From Spirogloea muscicola (lineage: Eukaryota; Streptophyta; Zygnematophyceae; Spirogloeales; Spirogloeaceae): DNA of 13,515 nucleotides. The DNA lies in the NCBI GenBank assembly GCA_009602725.1, contig WELB01000009.1, positions 831,289-844,803 on the forward strand, read 5' to 3'. Shown here one piece after another: positions 1-9,285 of this stretch (position 1 is the first letter of the stretch; each line of letters starts with the position of its first letter). The notes beneath the pieces are model-generated. The model was not told the origin of the DNA, searched no databases, and was given only the letters and a program-made list of their open reading frames with translations. The position numbers were made by a program, and so were the translations under genes.

Positions 1-98
1 GTCGCGCCGCCGCCGCCGTCGCCGCCGGGCAGCCCCTCGGCGAGGGGCGGCGCCGATGACGGCACCGCCGCCATCTACAAGGCGGCTCGTCCGTCCGG
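1..98 (+). other. SHPRH: SHPRH exon, 5' truncated by window edge
   Basis: Frame 1 is open from the first base and reads a proline/glycine-rich stretch, then DDGTAAIYKAARPSG, which resembles the segment just before the LRPYQ block of plant SHPRH proteins. The donor is chosen at 99-100 (GTGTGC). It leaves two bases of a glycine codon that are completed by the first base of the exon at 462, so the protein runs ARPSG-REPELDVDLPALLP. Without splicing the frame stops at the TGA near 136. The true start codon is not in the window. Confidence 0.72.
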
Positions 99-3000
99 GT
101 GTGCAGCGGCGGCCACCGCCACTGCCCTTTTTGATTGACACTTATCGGGAATAGCTTCTAGACTAAGAGCGATTGACCTTTCTTACCACTAATTTCCCCT
201 CCTAAGTCCTAAGCCTCCTAAGTAAACCCTTAACCACAGATTTCTAAACCCTAAGCCCTAATCCTAACCGCAATCCTAACCCTGAATCGTTACTCCCAAA
301 CCTAGACTTTATAGTTCATGGCCACAGTGCTCCGAACACAGCATTGTGCTGCTTATATGGCATATCAACTCACAATCAAGCCAATTGCTTATCCCTCACT
401 GAGCCTCTATACCAGAGTCAGATACCATAAGATGTTGGCCCATCGTCCTGATTCTCGACAGGCGGGAGCCGGAGCTGGACGTAGATCTCCCGGCGCTCCT
501 TCCCGTGCTGCGCCCCTACCAGCGGCGGGCTGCGCGCTGGATGGTCGACCGCGAGCGCGGCGCCGCCGGCGCCGCGGCGCCCGATGGGCAGCGCCGGTTG
601 CACCCTCTGTGGACGTCAGTCGCCCCACTTGGCACGGCGCCTGGCGGAGGCGAGGCTGTGTACTACAACCCTTACAGGCAAGCACTAGCTTGTTTAGTAC
701 GTTAAATTCAACTGACTATGAGGTGGTGAGTCAGGGATACTGAATGACAAATTCTGACTGTGATGTGATTTCCTGATTACTTAATTACTGTTATACTTTA
801 CTGATCCTTCTTTCTTGTGTCTCATGTCACGCAGTGGCCAGTTCTCACGGGAGGCGTATGCCGCTCCGGCGCCGGTGCGAGGCGGCATCCTGGCCGATGA
901 GATGGGCCTCGGCAAGACTGTCGAGCTCCTGGCTTGTGTGCTCGCCAACCCTGGTCCTCCCGCGCCGCCATCGGCGACAGCAGCATCGCCATCTGCAAGG
1001 GTGGCCGCAGCCCTGAAGGCCCGACGCGCCGAGGGCGTGGACTGCCCCTGCAGCATTGTAGAGGATGACGGAGCTTACCATGGCACCTGGGTGCAGTGCG
1101 ACCTGTGTGACGTGTGGCAGCACGCCAAGTGTGTTGGATATCGGGCGCCAAAGAAGTCGCGACTTGAGGCCCAGCGTTCGGCTGCAGCAGAGGACGGCGC
1201 CGCTTCGCCTGGCAGCGTGACAGGCAGCGCCGTCACAGAGGCTGCTGCCAGTCGCAGCAACGACGACGGCTGTGCCGACGAGGCGCTGGACGCCGTCGCC
1301 GACGATGCAGCCACGAGTCTGCGGAGCGCGACGAGCAAACGGCGGCGACGCTCTCGTGGGCAATCATCGCTCCAAGCGACCACGACGGCGCAAGGCAGCA
1401 CCAACAGCGGTGGCGACAATGGTGGGGCCGCTTTTGCATGTGGCGAGTGCCAGGAGATCTTGGCTGGCGATGAAGTGGAGGGCGTGTGCCGCGCCACGCT
1501 CATCGTCTGCCCACCCGCCATCCTGCGTCAATGGCAGGACGAAATCTGCCGGTGCGCTGCTGAATGCCCTCCCTGTAGGCAGTGATAATAATTAGGATTC
1601 TGCTTGATGGCCTAACCCTGACAGAAAAGTGCAAGTGTTGACCATTCTTTTCAGCTGATATGTAGACGTCCTAATTGAGCTAATCCTTGAATGAGCTTTT
1701 GGTGGCCAGGCACACACGGCCGGGTGCGCTGCGCGTGGTCACGTATGAGGGCATGAGGGCCGCCGCCTCAGCCTCGGCGGCTCGCAACCGGCAGGCGGCT
1801 GGCGCTGCATCCACGGCAGCAGAGCTGGCGGCCGCCGATATCGTGTTGGCGACGTATGACACGCTGCTGGTGGACCTGTCACACGACGACCGAGAAGGCG
1901 CCTGGGGCTCGCTCGAGAGCGACCGCACACTCCGCAACCGCAAGAGGTCTGCATGCGTGCCGGCCAGTGCATATTCCTGCCAGTCAATTATGTGCATTAG
2001 CGGATATGCCGCTGCCTGATGGCTATCTACGAGTAGCTGTTTAGGCAACCCAAGTCACTCAAATTTAATTATGTTGCGCTGACGTTTAGTCCTTGACCGT
2101 GGCGGCCGCAGGTATCGGGTGCTGCCGACGCCGCTGACGCGGCTGACGTGGCGGCGCGTCTGCCTGGACGAAGCGCAGGTGGTCGAGGGCCCAACGGCAG
2201 GCCGCGCCACCGAGTTGGCGCTGCGCCTGCACGCGGCCGCCCGGTGGTGCATTACCGGCACGCCCGTGCAGCGCAGCTTCGACGACCTCTTTGGCCTCCT
2301 CCGATTCCTGCGTGCCGAGCCATTCGATGAGCGACGCTGGTGGACACGCGTTCTGCTGCGCCCTTACCAGGTGCGTTCGGACCTCACCTCAGATACTGAT
2401 CTGTGTATCCTACCTTGACTGCTCATTTAAAAGCATTAGTAGTACTATTGACAAAAGATGTTACCATCAGTAATTAGTAAAGGCATTCACCAGCCCCTTC
2501 CATGGCAACACGTGCTCTGCTTGTCCAGGACGGGGACCAGCGCGCGGCACAGCTGGCACGAGCGCTCTTTGGGGAGCTCATGTGGCGCACACCCAAGGCC
2601 GATGTTGCCTCCGAGCTGGGGCTGCCGCCGCAGCGGAGCGTCCTGTCGTGCCTGCGCTTCTCCGCGGTCGAGGCGCACTTCTACCGACAGCAGCACGCCG
2701 AGTGTGCGGCAAGGGCCCGCGAAGTCCTGGCCAAGATGGCTCGTCTGAAGGGCGGCGTCAGGGGGAGGAGGCCACAAGTTGGCCAATCGCACGGTCTCAG
2801 GGCCGCCGCAGGTCCTGCACAGGACAACGATGTTCTGCCGGGGAGCGGCGGCAGCGGCAATGGGAATCGGGCGCTGACTGCAACAGAGTGGAGCAAGGTC
2901 TTGGGCCCGCTGCTGCGCCTGCGGCAGGCGTGCTGCCACCCGCAGGTTGGCAGCGCGGGCGTGCGCTCGCTGCAGCCGGGCCGCCCGATGAGCATGGACG

Positions 3001-6000
3001 AGATTCTTGAGGTGCCCGTCACAATCCTGCCCTCTGTCTCGGCGTCCAGGGCTAAGCTAAGGTTCAGCTTTACAGGCGAGACCATGGTCGGCGTTGTGCA
3101 CAACAAACATTGACTGCTCCACATGTTGAGGCCTGTGCGCTTGCTGAGCTGGCCCAGTGAACACGGGCCTCGGGCTCTTGCCCTTTGGAGCATGCCATGC
3201 ACACGTGACTATCTTGCTTCAGTGTTGGGTCATGCCCCAATGGGCATGAGCACTCTCGCTTGTATGTACAGTATCCGGATTTCTAAGAGTCAGGCTGAGG
3301 TTGGGCAAGCCTGTGAGATGCCAATGCAGCCTGATGACAGGTTCCTCATCGCAGTCCTTGTAATCTGGGCAGGTCTTGACGACCAAGGCCAGGCTGGAGG
3401 CCGAGGAGGCGCAGCGCCTGACAGTCGCAGCCCTCAATGGCCTTGCGGCTCTGGCGGTGACCCAAAGCGACCGCGGGGGCGCCGCTGCGCTGTACCGTGA
3501 GGCACTGACAATCGTCGAGGAGAATGCCAGCCAGTTCCGCGCTGACCCCCTGCAGCGGCTCCACACGTTGCACAATCTGGAGGAGGTGCTCGGCGCCCTC
3601 GCTGGCAAGGACGGCAACAACAGTGAGAGTGTGGGGCGCACCCTGCGCGATGACCGGCTGGCTGACCACTGCGCCGAGATCCGGGAGCAGTACGTGGCAC
3701 CATTCCGTGCCAAGCTGGTGGCCGCCCAGCACGCCTTTGACCTCGTCCATAGCCAGGTACTCTTCTTTATCTATTGCTTGTTGCCATTTTTAAAGTTCTT
3801 GAGGAGTTGAATCTAAGAGCACATACAGAGGTGCGAAGGCCGAAATCAGTGCCAAAATAATTAATTATGTGGTTATTGACTGTTTAGAGTAATCTTAATG
3901 GCAAGATGTCTTCATTCTCTTTCCAACATTCTCTCTCATTGGCGTCGTCCTTTGTCCTCAACCGTGCGGCAGCTTAGTCTGGGGGGTTGCTGCAGCTGCC
4001 TAAGGCAAGAGGGCGCTTGCTCGCTCCATCTGTTTACCAGGCGAGGGATGCAGAGGCGGCTTGCGATCAGGAGGAGGCGGGTCAGTCATGGTGGCATGCC
4101 GCGCTGGCGCTGGTCGTGCGGCAGCGACCAGATGGCGGCCGCGAGCTGGTGGACCGGCTCAAGAGCCAGCTGCCGGAGACCGACCATCTTGGAAACTTCT
4201 ACCGCAACGCCTCCACTCTTGCCAACCGGTAAGGAGCTGCTGTCTTCTGTGGGCATGCCACGTGCGAGCTCACGTCTTGCCGCCTTGCCGGTGCCAGCAC
4301 AGGATGTCAGCTGCGCCTTGCTCGTTGGCAGATTCCTGGACGTTGCGGGCCTCCAGCTGGTGCTGCGACGAGAGCTCGACGCGCTGGCAGAGAGCCGTCG
4401 CGCCCTCATGCTCTGCTTGGACGATCTGCGGGCGCGCACGCTGGCAGCGGCACCCAATGATGTGGAGGCCACTGGCCAATGTGGGAGTTGCCATTCTGAA
4501 TTCGCAGGGCCGCCGTGCCCCTTCTGCCGTGCCGATGAGGTCATCCAGGTTAGACCTCCGAGGCGCTTGCCCTTAAACGGTTATTGCTAGATATCAATAA
4601 GGTGAACTGAACACAATAATCGGCTTCTAGTTTATCTAGAGTTGACGCAGTCTCAGTCATGCTTCAACTCAACATGGGGCAGAGACGTGAAGCTCTGACA
4701 TGCCGAGTTGTGCGGCACGCAGCCATATGAGAACCGGCTCTTCTTCCTGAGGACCGAGGCCCGCAGTGCCGGCCAGGTCGCATCAGCCGAGGAGGCAGTC
4801 ATCACGCAGCAGCGGTCGCTTGCCAGGAACCGCCAACTTGTTGCCGGTGTGCCATCAAGAGGCAGGAAGGAGCACCTGGCCTCCTTGCCTGCACCAGACC
4901 CGGCAATGGGACGGGGCATGCGAAATGTCACTGGACAGACAAACGCCGCGCGTGCTCTGGTGCGAATTGAATACATTGAATACATATCCATGTTGCCCCT
5001 CCTTCCTTATGAGGCCTGTTGTTCACCGAGCTTTAATATCAAGGCAGGAAGCAAAGTGCATGTACATTCACTTGAGCTGAAGGTGTGACATATGGAGTGG
5101 GGGCTCAGCTTCCAGGATCAAGGAGCTGCTGTGCAGCTTCAGCTGGTCACGATCAGTTGTAGCCTAGATCATGAAGTGTGGTGAAGTATGATAAGGGCTG
5201 CTGAGCCAAGTCCATGCATGTCTATGCAGGTCACCTGGTCACCCTCGGAGTCGGAGAAGATCCTGCGTATCTTGGTGGCTTACTTGAAGAGCCTGCGCGC
5301 AGACACCCCCAAGGGCCTGCTGGTTGCTGGCAGCAAGCACTTGGAGTACTTTGAGGTCTGCTCATGGCTGTGAAACATACATACGTGCGGATTAGGACGT
5401 GCATTGCTTGCTTCTTTTGCAGGGTTAGCTTGATTGTCACTTGTGACACTTACCTTTTCTTTCTGCACGAATGCTGATTGAGACACCTCATTGAGTCAGC
5501 AAACCGCCTGCTGTTCTCTACTTCGACTTCGTTGTGCTCATAGGCAAGCTCCAGATCAGTGCAGGAAGGCTTTTCCTGGACCCCTTGCATGAGTGGATAC
5601 TAACTGTTGGTCATGGCCGAGGCTGCCAATTACAGACGCTGAGGAAGGAGTTTGCCGAGATTCGGGTACTGGGAAACGCTCAGCGAGGCCTACTCTATGC
5701 GCTCGATGAGCTGAACATGGCCACCACAAGGATCCGCCTGCGGCTGCCGGGCGAGGCAGGCCTGCCACTCACCGAAGCCGAGCAGCGCTTTGTCGTCTCT
5801 CCGGAGGAGGTACCAGGGAGGAACCACGTCCTGACGTCCGACAAGTTCGTGGCGGCAGAGGAGCTGGCCAAAGCCAAGGGCCAGCTGCGGTACCTCAAGG
5901 GCTTGCAGCTGGCCAGGAGGAGAGCGGCGATGAAGAGCGACGATGGCGTCGAGAAGGGAGGAGAGAGCAGCAAGTGCTCCTCCTTGGACGGGATCAGTGA

Positions 6001-8077
6001 TCTGGGTGATGGAGCGGCGGCGGAGGACGCTTGCCCTGTGTGCCACGAGCGGCTAGGACTCGAGTTTGCAGTGCTGCCTTGCGGCCATCTCCTCTGCTGC
6101 AAATGTGAGCTCCCCACGTCCCATCACCATCACCAGCTGCTGCTTTGTGCTGCTCCAGTGATTCTTGGCACACCTAGAGGGCAACTTGACTGGATACCAA
6201 CATGCAACTGAAACAAACTACTTAAGTTCAGGGAAAGACTGCTTTGATATGTATGTAAATTGAATAAACACATTTTGTACTTTGAAGGAGCAGGCACTTT
6301 TGCGCTGGCGGACCGTGCTCCGCCTTACGGGAACGGCCAGAAGCACAATAAGCGCATTCGCTGCCCCAACTGCCGGCGTGGCGCCTTCGTCAGCGACATT
6401 GCGTGCATTGACAACAACAGCAAGGTGGTCAGTGAGCGCATGGACTTAAGTGGCAGTGCTCAGATGCCAGTGGAAGGGAAAGGTCAGAGAAATATGGGAG
6501 GAGACGAGCTTTTGGGTGCAGGTTTGGAGGAGGTTCAGGTTGAAGTTCGTGGCTCCTATGGCACCAAGGTGGGCACTGCTCATGAGGTCCATTAGCACCT
6601 GCCTGCTCGGCCTTTCGCCTGAATATCTCCAGTGCTCCAGCTGCAGTAAGGCAATTACTTTTCTATATGATCAAGTATATGGATATGTATATATTACTAG
6701 ATTGTTTGTTGGAACACCAAGTCAATGCCAAGGGACCAGTCAAGTGCCAAACAAATTTCCTTGTTCCATGCTTGTAAGCCAGAGTGTCTAAGGAGAAGGA
6801 GAAGGTCTAAAATCTGCACGTCATGATGATCATTTTGTGTCACTCAAGGGAGGCCTGTGTGGCTTCTCGCGAACACCCTCAATGGTGTGCATTTGCTGTC
6901 AAATCCAGCTGGAGGCGGTGGTGAGGCGGGTGAAGTGGCTCTTGGCCACAGACCAGGGCGCCAAGGTGCTCATATTTTCAACTTGGCACGAGGTACTGGA
7001 CGTGGTGCAGCACGCGCTGCAGGCCAACACCATCTCGCTTGCCCGTGTTAAGGGCCGCAGGTGAGCCATATCCTACCATGACTACCACAGCCTGACTTTT
7101 ACCCTTGAATGTTTGGGTAAAGAGATGCAGAAACTTATGATGTCAGGGGTTAGTTACTACAAGAAGCCTTGATACCATACATTGGCAACGACTGATAGTC
7201 TGCATGCTAGCTCATACTTAGCTGTGAAACGGCACCTGTCAAGATGTAAATGGGCAGTGCTATCGCAGGGACTTGGACCTAGCCATCAGACATTTCCAGG
7301 GTAAGGGCGGCAACAAGTTGGCAGAGGACAACGGCAGTGGTGGTAGTGCGAGCTGCCTGCTGCTGCCGGTGCAGCAGGGCGCCAATGGGCTCAACCTTGT
7401 GGAGGCACAGCATGTGCTCCTAGTGGAGCCGCTCTTGAACCCTGCAGCAGAGGCTCAGGCCGTGAACCGCGTGCACCGCATTGGCCAGTCCAGGCCCACC
7501 TTTGTCCACCGCTTCATTGTGAGCATTGCTCTTCTGCTGCAACTTCTGATGTTTTAGTAGCATAATCGTCACTCTATACAAAGTGTATGGATGAGTTTTA
7601 TGTCTCTTCTAAGAGTTAAATTAGTATTTGAGGATATTTATACTAGTCTTTGAGGGGGCTAACTCCAACATCCTCTGATTGTGGTAGATTGGCGACACGG
7701 TGGAGGAGCGGATAGAGAGCTTGCGGCGGCGCCGCGAGGCAGACGGCCTGCAGCAGGCGGCGGTGCTCCTCAAGGCCAGCCAGCGCGAGATGGACACGCT
7801 CACGCTGGCCGACGTCAGCGACCTCTTCACGACAGCGCAGTCGGAGGTCAAGCCTTCGGAGGCGCCTCAGGAATCTGCATCAGGGGGGGCAGCTGAGGTT
7901 CCCGGCAACACGTTCAGTAGTCCTCCGCAACAGCGACTCGCTGCGGACTTGGCCACAGCCGCAGACGCCCTCTGGGAGCGGTCGGCAGCCCACATGCGGG
8001 ATGTCATGGCGAGGGCAGCTGAAGCACGCCTTCTTGCCAGCAGTTCTGCCAGGCCTGCTGGGGATGCAGGCGCTTGA
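1..8077 (+). CDS. SHPRH: SHPRH-family SNF2 helicase / PHD / RING E3 ubiquitin ligase, 5' end outside window
   Basis: Exon model by splice sites and reading phase: <1-98, 462-677, 835-1551, 1710-1946, 2112-2370, 2529-3011, 3373-3756, 4041-4228, 4332-4548, 4723-4959, 5230-5355, 5636-6104, 6294-6568, 6909-7060, 7269-7518, 7688-8077 (TGA at 8075). The lengths sum to 4698 nt, exactly 1566 codons. Order in the protein: LRPYQRRAARWM lead-in, DEMGLGKT (about residue 126), PHD Cys pairs (175-310), DEAQ (442), TGTP, long helical linker with a CxxC...CxxC element (911-926), RING (from 1187), and helicase C-lobe ending in HRIGQ (1422-1426). This order and the flanking phrases (HPLW, YYNPY, RHTRPG, LRQACCHPQ, GSYGTK) fit SHPRH as I recall it. 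Family knowledge: human SHPRH polyubiquitinates PCNA in damage tolerance; a nuclear role here is inferred. The linker-histone-like domain of longer SHPRH proteins, if present, lies upstream of the window. Least certain junction: the donor at 4960 (4849 and 4927 are also in phase). Confidence 0.93.
99..461 (+). other. SHPRH intron (363 nt) carrying a telomere-like tract
   Basis: The intron runs from a GTGTGC donor to an acceptor reading TTCTCGACAG just before position 462. It is clearly lower in GC than the flanking exons and has stops in the relevant frame (TGA at 400). Its centre (about 197-288) is a run of degenerate CCTAA/CCCTAAA units. I see no gene in it; short open frames here overlap the next exon in other frames. 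Confidence 0.72.
197..288 (+). repeat. Degenerate interstitial telomere-like repeat, CCCTAA(A) type
   Basis: The tract contains CCTAAG three times, then TAAACCCTTAA, TAAACCCTAAGCCCTAAT, CCTAACC and CCTAACCC in quick succession. The C-rich strand is the + strand. These are imperfect units of the plant-type telomeric repeat (TTTAGGG on the other strand). It lies inside an intron, not at a chromosome end, so it is either a decayed interstitial telomeric insertion or a simple pyrimidine-rich repeat that resembles one. Confidence 0.6.
462..1042 (+). other. SHPRH: SNF2 ATPase N-lobe: lead-in block and Walker A motif
   Basis: This span covers exon 462-677, the intron 678-834 and the start of exon 835-1551. 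The first exon reads LLPVLRPYQRRAARWMVDRE, then HPLW and YYNPY. The second begins GQFSREAYAAPAPVRGGILADEMGLGKT. The Walker A (motif I) codons are at 896-919, with the lysine and threonine that bind nucleotide both present. In SNF2 proteins this segment holds the Q-motif region and the ATP-binding loop. Confidence 0.9.
678..834 (+). other. SHPRH intron with non-canonical GC-AG ends
   Basis: The exon ends ...CCTTACAG and the intron begins GCAAGC, so the donor is GC rather than GT. The acceptor is TCACGCAG before position 835. Splicing there restores NPY-S-GQF, matching the conserved NPY(T/S)G phrase of SHPRH proteins, and keeps the frame. No GT nearby gives this peptide. The bases around the donor (ACAG|GCAAGC) match the stringent consensus expected of functional GC donors. 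Confidence 0.82.
1043..1450 (+). other. SHPRH: PHD finger split by a ~100-residue low-complexity insertion
   Basis: Cysteine codons CPC at 1043-1051 are followed by WVQCDLCDVWQHAKCVGY, the hallmark C..C..H..C core of the SHPRH PHD finger. The last zinc pair, CGEC, is encoded at 1439-1450. Between the two halves lie about 105 residues rich in Ala, Ser, Asp and Thr, with a basic cluster SKRRRRSR that could act as a nuclear localisation signal (inferred). PHD fingers typically read histone tails. The finger sits inside the SNF2 N-lobe, between motifs I and Ia, as in other SHPRH proteins. Confidence 0.85.
1710..2370 (+). other. SHPRH: SNF2 ATPase N-lobe: motifs Ia to III
   Basis: Exons 1710-1946 and 2112-2370 continue from TLIVCPPAILRQWQDEICR at the end of the previous exon. 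They read HTRPGALRVVTYEG, ADIVLATYDTLLVDLSHD, then LTWRRVCLDEAQVVEG with the DEAQ box (motif II) at 2167-2178, and RWCITGTPVQRSFDDLFGLLRFL (motif III, TGTP). DEAQ replaces the more common DEAH/DEGH box and is typical of SHPRH. The intron 1947-2111 opens with the weak donor GTCTGC, but the frame and the conserved peptide support it. Confidence 0.9.
2529..5355 (+). other. SHPRH: SHPRH central linker with a CxxC...CxxC element
   Basis: This region covers exons 2529-3011, 3373-3756, 4041-4228, 4332-4548, 4723-4959 and 5230-5355. It starts with MWRTPKADVASELGLPPQ and LRQACCHPQVG, then runs through predicted helical segments (VAALNGLAALA, SWWHAALALV, FLDVAGLQLVLRRELDAL). Two CxxC pairs, CGSC and CPFC (4480-4527), could form a small zinc knuckle; plant SHPRH proteins have a similar pair in this place as far as I recall. 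This long insertion before the RING is a family trait. The exon 4723-4959 end is the least certain junction of the gene. Confidence 0.78.
3012..3372 (+). other. SHPRH intron (361 nt)
   Basis: The donor GTGCCC follows MDEILE and the acceptor CTGGGCAG precedes VLTTKARLEAEEAQR. Both sides are phase 0. Apart from a short inverted repeat (CATGCCC/GGGCATG, about 3233-3248) I see nothing in it. Open frames crossing it are extensions of exon frames. Confidence 0.8.
5598..5604 (+). promoter_or_regulatory. Consensus branch-point sequence in intron 5356-5635
   Basis: TACTAAC, the strongest known spliceosomal branch sequence, lies about 31 nt before the acceptor at 5635. The spacing is typical for a branch site. 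It supports the choice of the exon start at 5636 (TLRKEFAEIRVL). The match was seen directly; use as the branch site is inferred. Confidence 0.6.
6032..6373 (+). other. SHPRH: RING finger (C3HC4) of SHPRH, interrupted by an intron
   Basis: The exon ending at 6104 reads CPVC-x12-CGHLLCCKC. The intron 6105-6293 splits the last cysteine codon (T|GC), and the next exon continues TFALADRAPP...RIRCPNCRRG. The spacing C-x2-C-x12-C-x-H-x2-C-x2-C-x(n)-C-x2-C fits a C3HC4 RING with no zinc ligand missing. RING domains recruit a ubiquitin-loaded E2; in human SHPRH the partner for PCNA is UBC13-MMS2. In frame the domain lies between the two helicase lobes. Confidence 0.9.
6569..6908 (+). other. SHPRH intron (340 nt), AT-rich
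   Basis: The donor GTGGGC follows GSYGTK and the acceptor AAATCCAG precedes LEAVVRRVKWLL; phase is 0. The middle (about 6660-6700) is AT-rich with ATATG-type repeats. Two near-identical short words (CCAAGTCAATGCCAA and CCAGTCAAGTGCCAA) lie side by side near 6717-6752. No gene is evident. Confidence 0.8.
6909..7740 (+). other. SHPRH: SNF2 helicase C-terminal lobe (motifs IV-VI)
   Basis: Exons 6909-7060, 7269-7518 and the start of 7688-8077. They read AKVLIFSTWHEVLDVVQHAL, then LLLPVQQGANGLNLVEAQHV, LVEPLLNPAAEAQAVNRVHR and IGQSRPTFVHRFI, continuing IGDTVEERIESL. The arginines of motif VI, including those of HRIGQ, are present, so ATPase function should be intact. The tail after 7740 (LADVSDLF and an Ala-rich end) resembles the short C-terminal tail of plant SHPRH. 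Confidence 0.9.
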
Positions 8078-8460
8078 GGTGGCCTGTACTGTCAGTACGA
8101 CACGCCTCATGAATTCGACAACAAATCGAGGATCCACTTGCATCAGCTTCACTGTCTAGGTGTAGGGCTAGGCCCAAGGTTGATTGCATGCTGGGCTCAT
8201 GTGCCCAAGCATTGCCTTACCATGAAGCCCCCTGTGGATCATGCAAAGCTGATTGCTTGTTTTGCTTAACTGAGGAAGGGGCTAGTGTTATCTAGTCAAG
8301 CTCTGTAGAGCTGCACAAGAGCTGCCTACGTTGATCCACTACTTAAAGATCCTTGTTCATATTACATCCACACTGCTCGGGGCTGCCAGCCTATTGTACA
8401 GATTCTGAACACAGTTGCTGCCTTTAATCTTGAAAGTTCAACTGGGCTACTGCACAACAA
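8078..8460 (+). other. Probable SHPRH 3' untranslated region and downstream flank
   Basis: Sequence after the TGA at 8075-8077 has no sustained open frame. I find no AATAAA or algal TGTAA polyadenylation signal in it; the nearest AATAAA on this strand is at about 8813. The true transcript end cannot be fixed from the sequence. Confidence 0.4.
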
Positions 8461-8841
8461 GATTTGAGCGGGCCCCCAACATGTTATGTAGGTGCACGTT
8501 TGTGGACGCAGCATGTCCATCGCGTTGAGTCGCTGAGCTCAACTTTGACATACTTATGGGAGTGCTGGAACATATGTATGCAGCAATTTGCAATGTCCAG
8601 TGAACAAACGGAACTCGTAACATGCACACGGACAGGGGTGCTATGGGCTACCCGAAGATGCCCTGCCTCATCACAACCGCTGTCATCAAGTGCTGAAGCT
8701 GCTTCAGGCCGCCGCTTTGCCAGCCACGTTGGCATGGTGATTCAGTGGACGGCTGCTGATGGTGGAATTATCTGCTGAATGCTTGACATGGACTGGAAAG
8801 GGGATAGGAGAAATAAATTAGCTATTCAAGAGTAAGGTGAT

Positions 8842-8874
8842 GGCTGTGAGTGGCCAGCCCAAAACGAATGACAA
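8842..8874 (+). repeat. Hairpin-plus-tail repeat, copy 1
   Basis: GGCTG (8842-8846) can pair with CAGCC (8855-8859). It is followed by CCAAAACGAATGACAA. The same arrangement, with a longer stem, recurs about 410 nt downstream. Tail identity is about 21 of 23 positions allowing a one-base gap. Confidence 0.45.
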
Positions 8875-9252
8875 AGTCCGAATAATTGCAAATCGGAGCA
8901 ACTAGAAGGCGGAAAAGCGTCGCCTCTTAAAAGCGGGAGTTAGCAGCTAAGGCGCGGCCTGCCCGCAATTGCACGGCAAAAGAAAGCTGCAGAGAAAATG
9001 GCAAGGCGCATCCTGTACAGCTGAGGGAGCGACTCGATGGCGTGAAGGTGGGCGGGGGGAGAGGACAGGCACAATCAAGTCGGGGCTGAACAAGTTGGAG
9101 GGCCAGCGTCCTTCACCTCGGAGAAGGCTGCTGCAGGCAAGCATTCGGCAGCGGATTCTGATAATGTAAAGGGCGGCTGGGTGTGGACGACAGCCAAGAC
9201 TGGGGTTCCAGAAAAGTGGGGTTAAAGGAAGTGCTCGCCCATGGAGAAGAGT

Positions 9253-9285
9253 GGCTGGCAAAGCCAGCCCAAAAAGAATGGACAA
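9253..9285 (+). repeat. Hairpin-plus-tail repeat, copy 2
   Basis: A perfect 7-bp inverted repeat, GGCTGGC-AAA-GCCAGCC (9253-9269), is followed by CAAAAAGAATGGACAA. It shares the CCAGCCCAAAA.GAATG.ACAA tail with copy 1, and both are preceded by an AGTGGC-like or GAGTGG-like word. Origin and function are unknown. Confidence 0.45.

Noticed and set aside
318-743. Plus-strand frame of 141 codons
   Set aside because: It spans the intron/exon border at 462 in a different frame from the conserved LRPYQRRAARWM peptide, so it is a shadow of the SHPRH exon.
4229-4302. Acceptor GCACAG before GATGTC (exon from 4303)
   Set aside because: It breaks the reading frame. The acceptor at 4330-4331 keeps phase and gives STLANRFLDVAGLQL, which fits the family.
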